Positions 30,100-39,481 of a DNA stretch of 64,000 nt are shown one piece after another. The stretch is from assembly GCF_902809865.1 (NCBI RefSeq), contig NZ_CADDWH010000001.1, positions 930,001 through 994,000 on the forward strand. The letters are read 5' to 3'. Made by a program: the position numbers and the translations under genes. The stretch is from Halobacillus sp. Marseille-Q1614. Lineage in GTDB: Bacteria; Bacillota; Bacilli; Bacillales; Halobacillaceae. A model generated the notes under the pieces. The model was given only the letters and a program-made list of their open reading frames with translations. It was not told the origin of the DNA and ran no database searches. Numbering within the stretch: the stretch's first letter is position 1; each line of letters starts with the position of its first letter.

Positions 30100-32424
30100 A
30101 TGGAAGAACATACGCTTTTTTCAACGTCCGGCGAAGAAGAAAAGCCTTTTATTAAAGGACAATTAAATCGCATGATTTTTCATAAGGAGTCGGAGCTTTT
30201 CTCCATCGCTTTAATTCAAATTACGGAATCCAGTGAAGAGGTTGAGGAGAAAAGTATTGTTATTAAAGGACATTTTCCTCCACTTGAGGAAGGGGAAACG
30301 TATGTTTTTTATGGGGATTTCCAGAACCACAAAAAATTCGGCCGGCAGTATCAAGTGAACTTCTATCAGCGCATTATGCCTGAAACTAAAGATGGCATTA
30401 CGGCCTATCTTTCCAGTGATTTATTCCATGGCATCGGAAAGAAAACAGCTGAGCGGATTGTCGACGTATTAGGTGAACAGGCGATATCCATGATTTTAAA
30501 AGACCCGGATGTTTTGGATCGTGTTCCTAAGCTGGCTAAAGAAAAGAAAAAGCAACTGCGCGATGCACTTCTTGAACACCAGGGCTTTGAGCATGTCATG
30601 ATTCACCTTAATAAATACGGGTTTGGACTGAAGCTGTCGCAAAAAATCTATCAGGCTTTTAAAGATCAGACGTTAAGCATAATTGAAGAAGATCCTTACC
30701 AGCTCGTATTTGAAGTAGAAGGTTTTGGTTTTCACCGTGCTGATGAAATGGCCAAGGTTCAGAAACTTCCTGAAGATCACCCGACAAGGCTGCGGGCCGC
30801 CAGTCTATATATCTTGCAGCAGAGCTTATCGGCAGGACATGTGTATCTGCCGACAGAGGTATGTCTTACACAAGCGGAATCTTTATTAAATCGCGGCGGC
30901 GCTTCCGCTGAAGTTACATTTGAACAGCTGTCTCAGCAGGTTATTCAATTAGCTGAAAACCGCTATGTTTTTATTGAAGACGACCGCATTTATCTGCCGT
31001 CCTTATACCACGCGGAAAATGGTTTTTGCCATCAGCTCGAGAGAATTACTTCCGAGGAGCTTGAAGTCGAATTTACACAGGCCGATTTAATGAAAATCAT
31101 TGGAGATATCGAAGAAAAAGAATCGATCAGCTACGGAGAGGATCAGTTTAATGCGATTGAAAAAGCTTTACATTCAAAAGCTATGATTCTAACCGGAGGA
31201 CCGGGCACAGGAAAAACAACGGTTATTAAAGGGATTATTCAAGCTTATGCCGAGCTTAATGACGTTTCGATCGATCCTAAGGATTTTGAGCAGGGCGACC
31301 CTTTTCCTTTTATTCTCGTGGCTCCTACAGGCAGGGCGGCCAAGCGGATGACCGAATCAACGGGTCTTCCTGCCAGCACGATTCATCGGCTGTTAGGCTG
31401 GGATGGACATGAAACGTTTGATAAGAACCAGAATAACCAGTTAGAGGGCGAGATTTTGATAATCGATGAGTTCTCTATGGTGGATATGTGGCTCGCTAAT
31501 CAGCTGTTTAGGGCGATCCCTTCCAATATGCAGGTGCTGATCGTTGGGGATGAAGATCAGCTGCCTTCTGTTGGACCGGGCCAGGTACTTTCTGATCTAT
31601 TGAAGTCGCAGTATATTCCTTTGATTAACCTAACAGAAGTTTACCGGCAAAAAGAAGGATCTAAAATTATTCAGCTCGCCCATGAAATCAAAAATGATGA
31701 ATGCACGATCGACTCATTAACAAAAGATCATGATTTTAATTTTATTCCAGCCGGCGAACATCAGATTAAAGAGCTGGTCACCAACATTGTGAAAAAAGCG
31801 CTGGACAAAGGGATTGATCTTCGAGAGGTACAGGTTTTGGCGCCGATGTATCGAACGGATGTCGGTATCCATCAATTGAATGAGGAAATACAGAAGGCTG
31901 TAAACCCTAAAAGCAAGCAGAAGCGCAACATCACTTTTAAAGAAGTGACTTACCGGAAAGGCGATAAGGTCATACAGTTAGTCAACCAGCCGGAAGATGG
32001 TGTTTATAACGGGGATATTGGAGAAATTGCTGCGATCTTCAGGGCGGAAGAAAACGTCGATCAGGTTGAACAGGTCGTTGTAGAATATGACAATAAAGAA
32101 GTTGTCTATCCGAAGAAAGATTTAAATAATATAATGCATGCTTACTGTACGTCTATTCATAAATCGCAGGGCAGTGAGTTTTCGATCGTTATTCTCCCGG
32201 TGGTTAGAGGCTACCGGAGGATGCTTCGTAAGAATCTCCTTTATACCGCGATTACAAGATCCAAGCATTCCCTTATTATCTGCGGAGACCAGCAGGCGTT
32301 TTTAGAAGGGGTCAGGACAACAGATACTAATCTCAGGTATACCCAGCTTGCGGAGAAACTTCAAAAAGAAGAGATGCCGACAGTTGAGGAAGAGGAAGAT
32401 CTATCACCTTATGACTTTATGTAA
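30100..32424 (+). CDS. recD2: ATP-dependent DNA helicase RecD2
   Basis: A superfamily 1B helicase of 774 residues moving 5'-3', acting in repair and replication restart without RecBC. The N-terminal extension (about residues 15-200) has an OB-like fold and helix-hairpin-helix motifs (YLSSDLFHGIGKKTAERIVD), which separates RecD2 from RecD1. Motor motifs: Walker A TGGPGTGKTT (365-374), VAPTGRAAKRM, Walker B LIIDEFSMVD, VGDEDQLPSVGPG, and the C-terminal ACTSIHKSQGSEF-type motif (HAYCTSIHKSQGSEFS) and LYTAITRSK. Length is normal. Confidence 0.96.
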   Translation: MEEHTLFSTSGEEEKPFIKGQLNRMIFHKESELFSIALIQITESSEEVEEKSIVIKGHFPPLEEGETYVFYGDFQNHKKFGRQYQVNFYQRIMPETKDGITAYLSSDLFHGIGKKTAERIVDVLGEQAISMILKDPDVLDRVPKLAKEKKKQLRDALLEHQGFEHVMIHLNKYGFGLKLSQKIYQAFKDQTLSIIEEDPYQLVFEVEGFGFHRADEMAKVQKLPEDHPTRLRAASLYILQQSLSAGHVYLPTEVCLTQAESLLNRGGASAEVTFEQLSQQVIQLAENRYVFIEDDRIYLPSLYHAENGFCHQLERITSEELEVEFTQADLMKIIGDIEEKESISYGEDQFNAIEKALHSKAMILTGGPGTGKTTVIKGIIQAYAELNDVSIDPKDFEQGDPFPFILVAPTGRAAKRMTESTGLPASTIHRLLGWDGHETFDKNQNNQLEGEILIIDEFSMVDMWLANQLFRAIPSNMQVLIVGDEDQLPSVGPGQVLSDLLKSQYIPLINLTEVYRQKEGSKIIQLAHEIKNDECTIDSLTKDHDFNFIPAGEHQIKELVTNIVKKALDKGIDLREVQVLAPMYRTDVGIHQLNEEIQKAVNPKSKQKRNITFKEVTYRKGDKVIQLVNQPEDGVYNGDIGEIAAIFRAEENVDQVEQVVVEYDNKEVVYPKKDLNNIMHAYCTSIHKSQGSEFSIVILPVVRGYRRMLRKNLLYTAITRSKHSLIICGDQQAFLEGVRTTDTNLRYTQLAEKLQKEEMPTVEEEEDLSPYDFM

Positions 32425-32479
32425 TGTATAATTTGGAAATCATAGGGTTAGACTAGCAGACAAAAAGGAGTCTGCCCTT

Positions 32480-32656
32480 ATGAAATGTCCAAATTGCCAA
32501 GGGAAAAACTTGGGCCGCATCGGAAATGATCAGTATTACTGCTGGACTTGCTGCATAGAGCTTTCAGTCAATAAAGGGAAGATTGATGTGCATCAAATTG
32601 AGGAAGACGGCAGCTTGAGCTCTTTAAATGATTTATTTTACCAGTCAGGGTCATAA
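32480..32656 (+). CDS. Small zinc-ribbon protein of unknown function
   Basis: A 58-residue protein with ATG 32480, nine bases after AAAGGAG (32465-32470 region), and a stop immediately followed by the ATG of the next gene. It starts MKCPNCQGKNLGRIGNDQYY and has a second cysteine cluster CWTCC, so four of five cysteines could hold one zinc ion in a ribbon. The remaining half is polar (HQIEEDGSLSSLNDLFYQSG). I do not know the name; similar small ribbons occur at this site in Bacillaceae. Good ribosome site and tight coupling to the permease gene argue that it is real. Confidence 0.8.
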   Translation: MKCPNCQGKNLGRIGNDQYYCWTCCIELSVNKGKIDVHQIEEDGSLSSLNDLFYQSGS

Positions 32657-33730
32657 ATGAATAAAACACTAGTCAAGTGGGGGATGCGAATATCCATATT
32701 TTTCGTAATCCTGCTTATGCTGCTCTTCCTTGCCTGGTTATTTCCTTATTACGATCATGTCGTACTTTTGATTTGCAGGATCATTACCCCTTTTTTAATT
32801 GCTATTGTTATTGCCATGCTTTTGCATCCCGTAGTGGAATATTTGCATCACTTAGGGCTTAACCGTGTACTTGCCATTTTCCTTATCTTTATCGTCTTCT
32901 TTACGCTTTCCGGATATGGACTATACCGGGGCTATCCCCATCTTGTGCAGCAAATTAAACTATTAAACGAACAGCTGCCGGCTGTAATGGAAGCCTATCA
33001 GAATTGGACTAAGGAATTCTATAAACAAACCGAACGTCTTCCTGATGGCATTCACGAGCGAGTGGAAGATAGCTATCTGCGGCTGGAAACCTGGCTGAAT
33101 TCGAAGCTCATGAAGATAATGGCCGGGATGAGTGGTGTATTTAATCTCATCATTCTCATTGCGGTGATTCCTGTTATGACGTTTTACTTTTTAAAAGACC
33201 ACCATTATATTATGAACTCGCTTTTAAAGCTTTCTCCGAAGAAATGGCACAGGGAAGCCGTTCGGTTAACCAAAAAACTGAACCGTTCCCTCGGCGGTTA
33301 TATCAGGGGGCAGATAATTATCAGCTTATTTGTAGGCGGGCTTGCCTCACTAGGATTCTACCTGGCGGGCCTCCCTTATCCGCTTGTTCTTGGAGTTGTG
33401 GCTGGAATTACCAACATTATTCCATACTTCGGTCCATTAATAGGAGCGGTACCGGCATTAATAGTAGCGGCGACGATATCTATGAAAGTGTTATTTTTAA
33501 CCCTCATCGTTATCGTTATTATTCAGGTAATCGAAGGAAATCTTTTATCTCCATATATTATGGGCAGGAGCATTCATACCCACCCGCTCCTGATTATATT
33601 TGCCCTTCTGGCAGGCGGAGAACTGGCGGGAGTGGCTGGAATGGTGCTGGCCGTGCCGGTGTTAACGTGTTTAAAAGTTGTGGTGGAAGAAGTTTATCAA
33701 GCCCGGATGGCCCGAAGCGTTGACAGATAA
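32657..33730 (+). CDS. AI-2E (DUF20) family transporter (YrrI-like)
   Basis: A 357-residue membrane protein with about eight segments. The pattern is that of the AI-2E family: paired N-terminal segments (ISIFFVILLMLLFLAWLF, ICRIITPFLIAIVIAMLLHP), a long amphipathic region (QIKLLNEQLPAVMEAYQNW), and a C-terminal set with LVLGVVAGITNIIPYFGPLIG and GNLLSPYIMGRSIHTHPLLI. Members export autoinducer-2, protect against salt or act as sodium/proton antiporters; the substrate here is not known. It follows the small ribbon gene without a gap; its 3' end contains the alaS promoter. Confidence 0.88.
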   Translation: MNKTLVKWGMRISIFFVILLMLLFLAWLFPYYDHVVLLICRIITPFLIAIVIAMLLHPVVEYLHHLGLNRVLAIFLIFIVFFTLSGYGLYRGYPHLVQQIKLLNEQLPAVMEAYQNWTKEFYKQTERLPDGIHERVEDSYLRLETWLNSKLMKIMAGMSGVFNLIILIAVIPVMTFYFLKDHHYIMNSLLKLSPKKWHREAVRLTKKLNRSLGGYIRGQIIISLFVGGLASLGFYLAGLPYPLVLGVVAGITNIIPYFGPLIGAVPALIVAATISMKVLFLTLIVIVIIQVIEGNLLSPYIMGRSIHTHPLLIIFALLAGGELAGVAGMVLAVPVLTCLKVVVEEVYQARMARSVDR

Positions 33731-33748
33731 GCATAACTTTTCTATAAT
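33720..33748 (+). promoter_or_regulatory. Putative sigma-A promoter of alaS
   Basis: TTGACA (33720-33725), 17-base spacer, TATAAT (33743-33748). The -35 hexamer overlaps the last codons of the upstream permease gene. Confidence 0.85.
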
Positions 33749-33782
33749 TACGCATATCTACACTATATGAACGATAAATACG

Positions 33783-34012
33783 GAGAAGGAAAAAAGTAAG
33801 CAGCCAGCAATTCATAAGAGATGTTCTTCCATAGGCTGAAAGAAGAACAGAAATTGCCCTGTTGAAAGCTATTCCGGAGTGCGGTTAATACCCGCCGGCC
33901 ATTCGCACCGTTACCCGCGAAGAGAGTGATAGACGACTTATTGTCTATAACCAGGGTGGTACCGCGGATTAAAATCCCGTCCCTGCCAGATGGCAGGGAC
34001 GGGATTTTTTCG
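33783..34012 (+). promoter_or_regulatory. T-box leader of alaS
   Basis: The 322-base gap before alaS is a T-box riboswitch. Stem I has an apical hairpin GTTCTT...AGAAGAAC (33821-33847 region) with a GGCTGAA motif; 19 bases further is the specifier triplet GCT (33868-33870, Ala) in GTTGAAAGCTATTCC. Later come the T-box AGGGTGGTACCGCGG (33953-33967) and a strong terminator, AAATCCCGTCCCTGCC pairing with GGCAGGGACGGGATTT (33972-33987 with 33992-34007), and a T-run. Uncharged tRNA-Ala should stabilise the antiterminator and turn on alaS. Confidence 0.95.
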
Positions 34013-34052
34013 TTTATATAGAGAAGGATGAATTTTTAAGGAGGTTTATCAT

Positions 34053-36689
34053 ATGAAAAATTTAACTTCAGCAGACGTACGACAAATGTTCCTCAACTTC
34101 TTTAAAGAAAAAGGTCACAGTGTTGAGCCCAGCGCTTCTCTTGTGCCCCATGAGGATCCTTCCCTGCTGTGGATCAACAGTGGTGTAGCTACATTAAAGA
34201 AATACTTTGACGGCCGGGTAATTCCGGAAAATCCACGTATTGTAAATGCGCAAAAATCGATTCGTACAAACGATATCGAAAATGTTGGATTTACGGCCCG
34301 CCACCATACTTTCTTTGAAATGCTCGGTAACTTTTCCATCGGCGATTACTTTAAAGAAGAAGCAATTGAATGGGGATGGGAATTTTTAACGAGCCCTGAC
34401 TGGATCGGGTTTGAGCCTGAAAAACTGTCGGTCACCGTTCACCCTGAGGATGATGAAGCTTACGCGATCTGGAGAGACAAAATCGGAATTGATGAGAAAA
34501 AAATCATCCGCTTAGAAGAAAATTTCTGGGACATTGGGGAAGGTCCAAGCGGTCCAAACACCGAAATTTTCTATGATCGCGGTGAGAAATACGGAAATGA
34601 CCCATCCGACCCTGAGCTGTATCCAGGAGGAGAAAATGAAAGGTATCTTGAAATCTGGAACTTAGTATTTTCCCAGTTCAACCATAACCCTGACGATACG
34701 TATACTCCGCTTCCGAAGAAAAATATTGATACAGGCATGGGGCTTGAGCGTATGGTATGTGTCATTCAAGATACCCAGACGAACTTTGAAACAGATTTGT
34801 TTCTGCCAATTATTCAAGCTACTGAAAAAATCTCCGGTGTATCTTACGGAGAAACAGAAGAGCAGGACTCAGCTTTTAAAGTGATTGCCGACCATATGCG
34901 TACGGTAAGTTTCGCCGTAAGTGATGGTGCGCTGCCTTCCAATGAAGGAAGGGGATATGTGCTCAGACGACTATTGCGCCGTGCTGTACGATTTGCGAAA
35001 CAGATTAATATTAATGAGCCGTTCATGTACAGGCTGGTTCCCGAAGTAGCCGACATTATGAATGACTTTTACCCGGATATTCGCAAAAAACAAGAATTTA
35101 TCCAAAGCGTCATAAAAACCGAAGAAGAGCGTTTCCACGAAACGCTAAATGAAGGACTTACGATTCTTTCCTCGATTATGAAAGAGGAAACAGCGAAAGG
35201 AAGCAATGTCTTTCCTGGAAGCGAAGTATTCCGTCTCTATGATACCTTTGGTTTTCCTAAGGAACTAACTGAGGAATATGTGGCAGAAGCCGGTTTTACG
35301 ATTGATGAAGAAGGCTTCCAGAATGAAATGAAGAGGCAGCGTGAACGTGCAAGAAGCGCCCGGCAGAAATCTGACAGCATGCAGATTCAGGATGGAGTTC
35401 TCGGCGATGTGAACGTCAAGAGTGAGTTCATCGGCTATGATCGTTTAAGCACGGAAGCTGCTGTCGTTGAACTCATTAAGGACAATGCCTTCGCAGAAGC
35501 AGCGTCTGAAGGGGACACGGTTTATCTCTTCTTGGATCAGACGCCTTTCTATGCGGAAAGCGGCGGACAAATCGCTGATAAAGGGATCTTGAAAAACGAT
35601 GAGGTTGAGGTAGAAATTACGAATGTGCAAAAAGCACCAAACGGCCAGCATATGCATGAAGCGGTTGTTGAAAAAGGAACCATTCAAAAAGGTGTCAGCT
35701 TAATTGCAGAAGTAAATAAAGAAACTCGGTCATACATCGTGAAAAACCATACGGCGACACACTTGCTTCACCAGGCGCTAAAAGATGTGCTGGGTGATCA
35801 TGTTAATCAGGCCGGGTCTCTTGTAGCTCCTGAACGACTGCGCTTTGACTTCTCTCATTTTGGGTCCGTCACGGAATCTGAAATTGAGAAGATTGAAAAA
35901 ATTGTTAATGAAAAAATTTGGAAGTCTCTTCCTGTAGGCGTGGAGTTCAAATCCCTTGAAGAGGCGAAGGAACAAGGCGCGATGGCCCTATTCGGCGAAA
36001 AATACGGCTCTGAAGTCCGCGTAGTACAAGTAGGGGATTACAGCATGGAACTTTGCGGCGGCTGCCATGTGGTAAATACGGCTGAAATCGGACTGTTTAA
36101 GATCGTAAGCGAAACGGGTATAGGAGCTGGTACAAGACGAATTGAGGCTGTAACAGCTAAAGGGGCTTATGAGTACTTAAGCGGTAAGGAAGCCCTATTA
36201 GAAGAAGCAGGAGAACTGGTTAAAGCAAAACCGAACCAGCTAATTGAGCGCATCCAGCACCTTCAGGATGAAATGAAGGCATTACAGCGTGAAAATGAAT
36301 CACTAGCTTCTAAGATGTCTAATCTGGAAGCTGCGTCTATTTTTGAAGAAATCGAAACTGTAAACGGAGTCAACCTGCTGGCTAAACAAGTAGATGTTAA
36401 AGACATGAACGCCTTACGAAATATGATGGATGACCTCAAACAGAAAACAGAGTCCGGAGTTTTCCTTCTGGCGACAACAAGCGGGGAAAAAGTCCAGCTC
36501 ATTGCAGGTGTTTCAAAAGACTTGATTGACAAAGGCTTCCATGCGGGCAACCTGATTAAACAGGCTGCTACGATATGTGGAGGCGGCGGCGGCGGCCGTC
36601 CTGATATGGCACAGGCGGGCGGTAAAGACCCTTCCAAGATTTCGGAAGCCTTGGCATATGCTCAAGAATATGTTCAAAGCAATTCCTAA
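34053..36689 (+). CDS. alaS: Alanyl-tRNA synthetase
   Basis: Class II synthetase of 878 residues with its own editing activity. It starts with [16 protein letters not shown], has motif segments [17 protein letters not shown] and [20 protein letters not shown], the catalytic DTGMGLERM, the editing domain zinc-site [11 protein letters not shown] and CGGCHV (about residues 570-680), and the C-Ala domain ending [22 protein letters not shown]. The start ATG 34053 follows AAGGAGG. It is controlled by the preceding T-box. Full length and undisturbed. Confidence 0.98.
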   Translation: MKNLTSADVRQMFLNFFKEKGHSVEPSASLVPHEDPSLLWINSGVATLKKYFDGRVIPENPRIVNAQKSIRTNDIENVGFTARHHTFFEMLGNFSIGDYFKEEAIEWGWEFLTSPDWIGFEPEKLSVTVHPEDDEAYAIWRDKIGIDEKKIIRLEENFWDIGEGPSGPNTEIFYDRGEKYGNDPSDPELYPGGENERYLEIWNLVFSQFNHNPDDTYTPLPKKNIDTGMGLERMVCVIQDTQTNFETDLFLPIIQATEKISGVSYGETEEQDSAFKVIADHMRTVSFAVSDGALPSNEGRGYVLRRLLRRAVRFAKQININEPFMYRLVPEVADIMNDFYPDIRKKQEFIQSVIKTEEERFHETLNEGLTILSSIMKEETAKGSNVFPGSEVFRLYDTFGFPKELTEEYVAEAGFTIDEEGFQNEMKRQRERARSARQKSDSMQIQDGVLGDVNVKSEFIGYDRLSTEAAVVELIKDNAFAEAASEGDTVYLFLDQTPFYAESGGQIADKGILKNDEVEVEITNVQKAPNGQHMHEAVVEKGTIQKGVSLIAEVNKETRSYIVKNHTATHLLHQALKDVLGDHVNQAGSLVAPERLRFDFSHFGSVTESEIEKIEKIVNEKIWKSLPVGVEFKSLEEAKEQGAMALFGEKYGSEVRVVQVGDYSMELCGGCHVVNTAEIGLFKIVSETGIGAGTRRIEAVTAKGAYEYLSGKEALLEEAGELVKAKPNQLIERIQHLQDEMKALQRENESLASKMSNLEAASIFEEIETVNGVNLLAKQVDVKDMNALRNMMDDLKQKTESGVFLLATTSGEKVQLIAGVSKDLIDKGFHAGNLIKQAATICGGGGGGRPDMAQAGGKDPSKISEALAYAQEYVQSNS

Positions 36690-36727
36690 CTTTATAGTCT
36701 CTGTTATTTTTTCAGTGAAAAATAAGG

Positions 36728-36819
36728 GGAATGTGAAATAGCGAAGCGGAAAAAAATGGGCCGTCAAGATCACGCAGCGAGAAGGCTTGACGGTTCGTCC
36801 GCTTATAGAAGCACATTTC
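36728..36819 (+). other. Three-tier inverted-repeat element, possible structured RNA
   Basis: Within the 230-base alaS-ireB gap three nested helices can form: GGAATGTG / CACATTTC (36728-36735, 36812-36819; one G-U), AAGCGGA / TCCGCTT (36744-36750, 36798-36804) and CCGTCAAG / CTTGACGG (36761-36768, 36786-36793). That gives about 23 pairs in 92 bases. No T-run follows, so it is not a simple terminator. It could be a small RNA, a processing site or a degenerate mobile repeat. Confidence 0.45.
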
Positions 36820-36919
36820 GTAAATTAAAGAAACACCCTCATTTAACAGAGCTAATTTTTAAAATAAAGGAAATAAGTATATAATGGAAGAAACACTAAT
36901 ATGTGCGAGGTGATCTTTA

Positions 36920-37189
36920 ATGAGTTCGATGGATAAAACAATGCGATTTAATTTTTCAGAAGAGCCGTTTGATAAAGATGTACGAGCCCTGCTGCTTTCC
37001 GTTCATAATTCTTTAGAGGAAAAAGGCTATAACCCCATCAATCAAATCGTTGGCTACCTGTTATCTGGAGACCCAGCTTATATTCCTCGCCACCAGGATG
37101 CGAGAAATCTCATCCGAAAAATGGAACGGGATGAATTGATCGAAGAGTTAGTGAAATTTTATCTAGAAAAGAATAAAGAGGAAGCTTAA
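36920..37189 (+). CDS. IreB-family regulatory phosphoprotein (UPF0297, YrzL-like)
   Basis: An 89-residue cytoplasmic protein starting [18 protein letters not shown], with [24 protein letters not shown] and [20 protein letters not shown], all characteristic of UPF0297. In Enterococcus IreB is a target of the PASTA kinase IreK and influences antibiotic tolerance; the family threonines near the N-terminus (TM in DKTMRF) are retained. Ribosome site is GAGGTGATC. The stop TAA overlaps the ATG of ruvX by one base. A TATAAT lies at 36880-36885, about 35 bases upstream. Confidence 0.92.
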   Translation: MSSMDKTMRFNFSEEPFDKDVRALLLSVHNSLEEKGYNPINQIVGYLLSGDPAYIPRHQDARNLIRKMERDELIEELVKFYLEKNKEEA

Positions 37190-37605
37190 TGAAAAAAATA
37201 GGGTTAGATGTTGGAGAGAAGACGATAGGAGTTGCCCTGTCCGATGCCATGGGCTGGACAGCTCAAGGGATTACGACTCTCCAATGGGATGAAAATAACT
37301 ATTCAACAGTGAAAGAACCGCTGAGAAAAGTTATCGAAGAAAACGAAGTTACTGAAGCTGTAGTAGGTCTTCCTAAAAATATGAATGGATCTATCGGCCC
37401 AAGGGGGCAAGAGAGCCAAAGGTTTGGAAGATGGCTCGAGAGGGAATTCGAGATTAAGGTTCATCTCTGGGATGAACGATTGACAACGATGGCTGCTGAA
37501 CGGGTGTTGATCGATGCGGATGTAAGTCGTAAAAAGCGTAAAAAAGTAATTGATAAAATGGCAGCTGTCATCATTTTACAAAGTTATTTAGATTCTAATC
37601 AATAA
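37189..37605 (+). CDS. ruvX: RuvX/YqgF-family Holliday-junction-resolvase-like nuclease
   Basis: A 138-residue RNase H-fold protein. The family is linked to maturation of the 5' end of 16S rRNA and proposed as a Holliday-junction resolvase. Conserved acidic sites are seen in [18 protein letters not shown] (Asp-6 region), in the [16 protein letters not shown] segment and in the C-terminal [14 protein letters not shown]. It overlaps the ireB-type gene by one base and precedes the DUF1292 gene by 13 bases, an arrangement conserved across Firmicutes. Confidence 0.94.
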   Translation: MKKIGLDVGEKTIGVALSDAMGWTAQGITTLQWDENNYSTVKEPLRKVIEENEVTEAVVGLPKNMNGSIGPRGQESQRFGRWLEREFEIKVHLWDERLTTMAAERVLIDADVSRKKRKKVIDKMAAVIILQSYLDSNQ

Positions 37606-37618
37606 AGGAGGCCTTTCC

Positions 37619-37903
37619 ATGGCTTTAGAAAAAGAAGAAAGAATTATTATTCCTGATGAGAACGGAGAAGAACATTTATTTGAAGTACTGTTCACATTTG
37701 ATGTTGATCAGACGGAACAATCCTACATCGCCGTTGTACCTGCTGAACAGAAAGAAGGCGACGAAGTAGAGGTTTACGCGTTCAGATATGAAGAGAAAGG
37801 CAACGAGGAAGACGATCTGGCTCTTTATCAAATTGAATCGGACGAAGAGTGGGAAATGGTCGAAGAAATGTTAACGACCCTCACGGAAGAAGATTTAACA
37901 TAA
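37619..37903 (+). CDS. DUF1292 family protein (YrzB-like)
   Basis: A very acidic 94-residue cytoplasmic protein. The segments RIIIPDENGEEHLFEVLFTFDV, YIAVVPAEQKEGDEVEVYAF and LYQIESDEEWEMVEEML are typical of DUF1292, which regularly follows ruvX. AAAGGAGGCC precedes ATG 37619. Function is unknown. The operon ends just downstream at a strong terminator. Confidence 0.92.
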   Translation: MALEKEERIIIPDENGEEHLFEVLFTFDVDQTEQSYIAVVPAEQKEGDEVEVYAFRYEEKGNEEDDLALYQIESDEEWEMVEEMLTTLTEEDLT

Positions 37904-37933
37904 GATAATAGCTTAAGGCACTAAGCCTAAAGC

Positions 37934-37968
37934 TAAGGCTGTCGACTTTATCGGCAGCCTTTTTTATT
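37934..37968 (+). terminator. Intrinsic terminator after the ireB-ruvX-DUF1292 operon
   Basis: Stem AAGGCTGTCGA / TCGGCAGCCTT (37935-37945 with 37951-37961; one mismatch) and a run of T. Confidence 0.85.
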
Positions 37969-37999
37969 TGCATTAGACGATATTTGATATTATTGAGAA

Positions 38000-38142
38000 A
38001 AGCAAGGGGTTCTTGCTTGGAGGGTTTAAAAAAGAAGTTTAGCACGTGTGTGTGCCAACATTGAACGACCCCACGTTAAGTGGAACCTTTTAATAAACGA
38101 GCAGGCCCCTTTTAAAAAAAATCAACATCAAAGAATAAGGGG
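38000..38142 (+). other. Candidate structured leader upstream of mltG
   Basis: The 344-base gap before mltG has, after the terminator, a folded region. P1 pairs AAGGGG plus CTTGCTTG (38004-38009, 38012-38019) with CGAGCAGGCCCCTT (38098-38111), about 14 pairs with two G-U. P2 pairs AGGGTT (38021-38026) with AACCTT (38084-38089). Inside are hairpins GCAC/GTGC (38042-38055) and CCAC/GTGG (38071-38083), a three-way junction. AAGGGG occurs again at 38137-38142 and could compete for the same CCCCTT; AAGCAAG/CTTGCTT (38000-38018) offers a further alternative fold. I do not recognise a known RNA class. Confidence 0.4.
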
Positions 38143-38216
38143 ATTTTGGGCAAACATAAAATATTGTTCACTATTTCTTAATCGAATAAGGTTAGAAAAA
38201 AGCTCGTAATTTGTAG

Positions 38217-38222
38217 TATAAT
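38217..38222 (+). promoter_or_regulatory. Possible -10 box close to mltG
   Basis: A perfect TATAAT 26 bases before the mltG start, with no good -35 match. If used, the structured element above would not be in the mltG transcript. Confidence 0.35.
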
Positions 38223-38247
38223 GTAGCGGATGGAAGGAGGAGCTTTG

Positions 38248-39378
38248 GTGTCTGATTCGAAAGATAAACAGAAGTACATGGACCGAATGAAGGAAAGAAA
38301 TGAAGAAAGAAGCACAGTACGCAAGATTGTTGCCATTGTATTAATCTCTCTGGCCGCACTACTAATTATCAGTGTGATCGTGGGTTTTCTATATATTAGA
38401 TCTTCTTTACAGCCGGTTGACCCGCAAGATAACAGTCAAATAAAAGTTGAAATCCCTATAGGGTCATCAACATCGCAAATTGCGACAATCCTGGAAGATA
38501 ATGGTGTTATTAAAAACGAGCTCATTTTCAGGTTATATACAAAGTTTAATAATGAGACGGGTTTTCAGGCAGGTAACTATCAATTTACAGCATCGATGAC
38601 CCATGATGAAATTATCGATTCCTTAAAAGAAGGAAAACTCATTAAAGAACCGGCTGTCACTATAACGATTCCGGAAGGCAGAAATATGGAGCAGATTGCT
38701 GAACTCTATGCGAAGGAATTTGACTTTACAAAAGAAGAATTTTTAGAAAAAGTAAATAACGAAGATTACTTAAACGAACTGATTGAAAAATATCCAGAAC
38801 TGCTGAGTGAGGATATTTTAAATGAAGACCTGAGATATGCACTGGAAGGGTACCTCTTCTCGACCACTTACCAGTATGAGGTGGAGAACCCTGAGCTGGA
38901 AGAGGTGATTGAAGATATGCTTCAGGCGACTCAGGAGGTTATCGTACAGCATAAAGAACAAATAGAGGAAAGGGACCTTACCGTACATGAAGCTCTGACG
39001 ATGGCATCTCTTCTGGAAAATGAAGCGAGAACAGCCGAGAGCAGAAAAAGAATTGCAGGAGTATTTTACAACAGGATTGAAGAAGATATGATGCTGCAGA
39101 CGGACCCTACCGTTCTATATGCACTCGGAGAACATAAAGATCGTGTGCTTTATGAAGATCTTGAGGTAGATTCACCCTATAACACTTATCAAAACAAAGG
39201 GCTTCCAGTTGGGCCAATATCGAGCTTTAACCGTAATTCATTAGAAGCCGCCTTAAATCCGGTTGAATCCGAGTATCTTTATTTCTTAGCGGATCAGGAA
39301 GGGGAAATATATTATTCCGAAACGCTTAAAGAGCATAATAAGCTTAAAAAAGAACACATAAACAAGGACGATGAATAA
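38248..39378 (+). CDS. mltG: Endolytic murein transglycosylase MltG (YceG-like, YrrL)
   Basis: A 376-residue membrane-anchored enzyme that cuts nascent glycan strands and so ends elongation. The start chosen is GTG 38248, seven bases after AAGGAGG; ATG 38230 has no ribosome site. A cytoplasmic basic head (MSDSKDKQKYMDRMKERNEE) and one membrane segment (IVAIVLISLAALLIISVIVGF) precede a LysM-like part and the YceG domain, with the catalytic glutamate in MASLLENEART and the LQTDPTVLYALG and SPYNTYQNKGLPVGPISS segments. Length is normal. It ends in a strong terminator. Confidence 0.95.
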   Translation: MSDSKDKQKYMDRMKERNEERSTVRKIVAIVLISLAALLIISVIVGFLYIRSSLQPVDPQDNSQIKVEIPIGSSTSQIATILEDNGVIKNELIFRLYTKFNNETGFQAGNYQFTASMTHDEIIDSLKEGKLIKEPAVTITIPEGRNMEQIAELYAKEFDFTKEEFLEKVNNEDYLNELIEKYPELLSEDILNEDLRYALEGYLFSTTYQYEVENPELEEVIEDMLQATQEVIVQHKEQIEERDLTVHEALTMASLLENEARTAESRKRIAGVFYNRIEEDMMLQTDPTVLYALGEHKDRVLYEDLEVDSPYNTYQNKGLPVGPISSFNRNSLEAALNPVESEYLYFLADQEGEIYYSETLKEHNKLKKEHINKDDE

Positions 39379-39382
39379 AAAA

Positions 39383-39421
39383 GTGAAGGAATGCGATTAA
39401 TACTCGCATTCCTTCTTTTTT
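39383..39421 (+). terminator. Intrinsic terminator after mltG
   Basis: Perfect stem GAAGGAATGCGA / TCGCATTCCTTC (39385-39396 with 39404-39415) followed by six T. Confidence 0.9.
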
Positions 39422-39481
39422 ATATGTTAAAATAATAGGGTTGTAAAACGGAGTTTTATTTTAGGAAGGGGTATCTTTCCC

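Noticed and set aside
33244-33723. 159-residue plus-strand frame inside the AI-2E-type permease gene
   Set aside because: Shadow frame with arginine/serine-rich, non-protein-like composition; the permease frame has clear membrane segments and family motifs.
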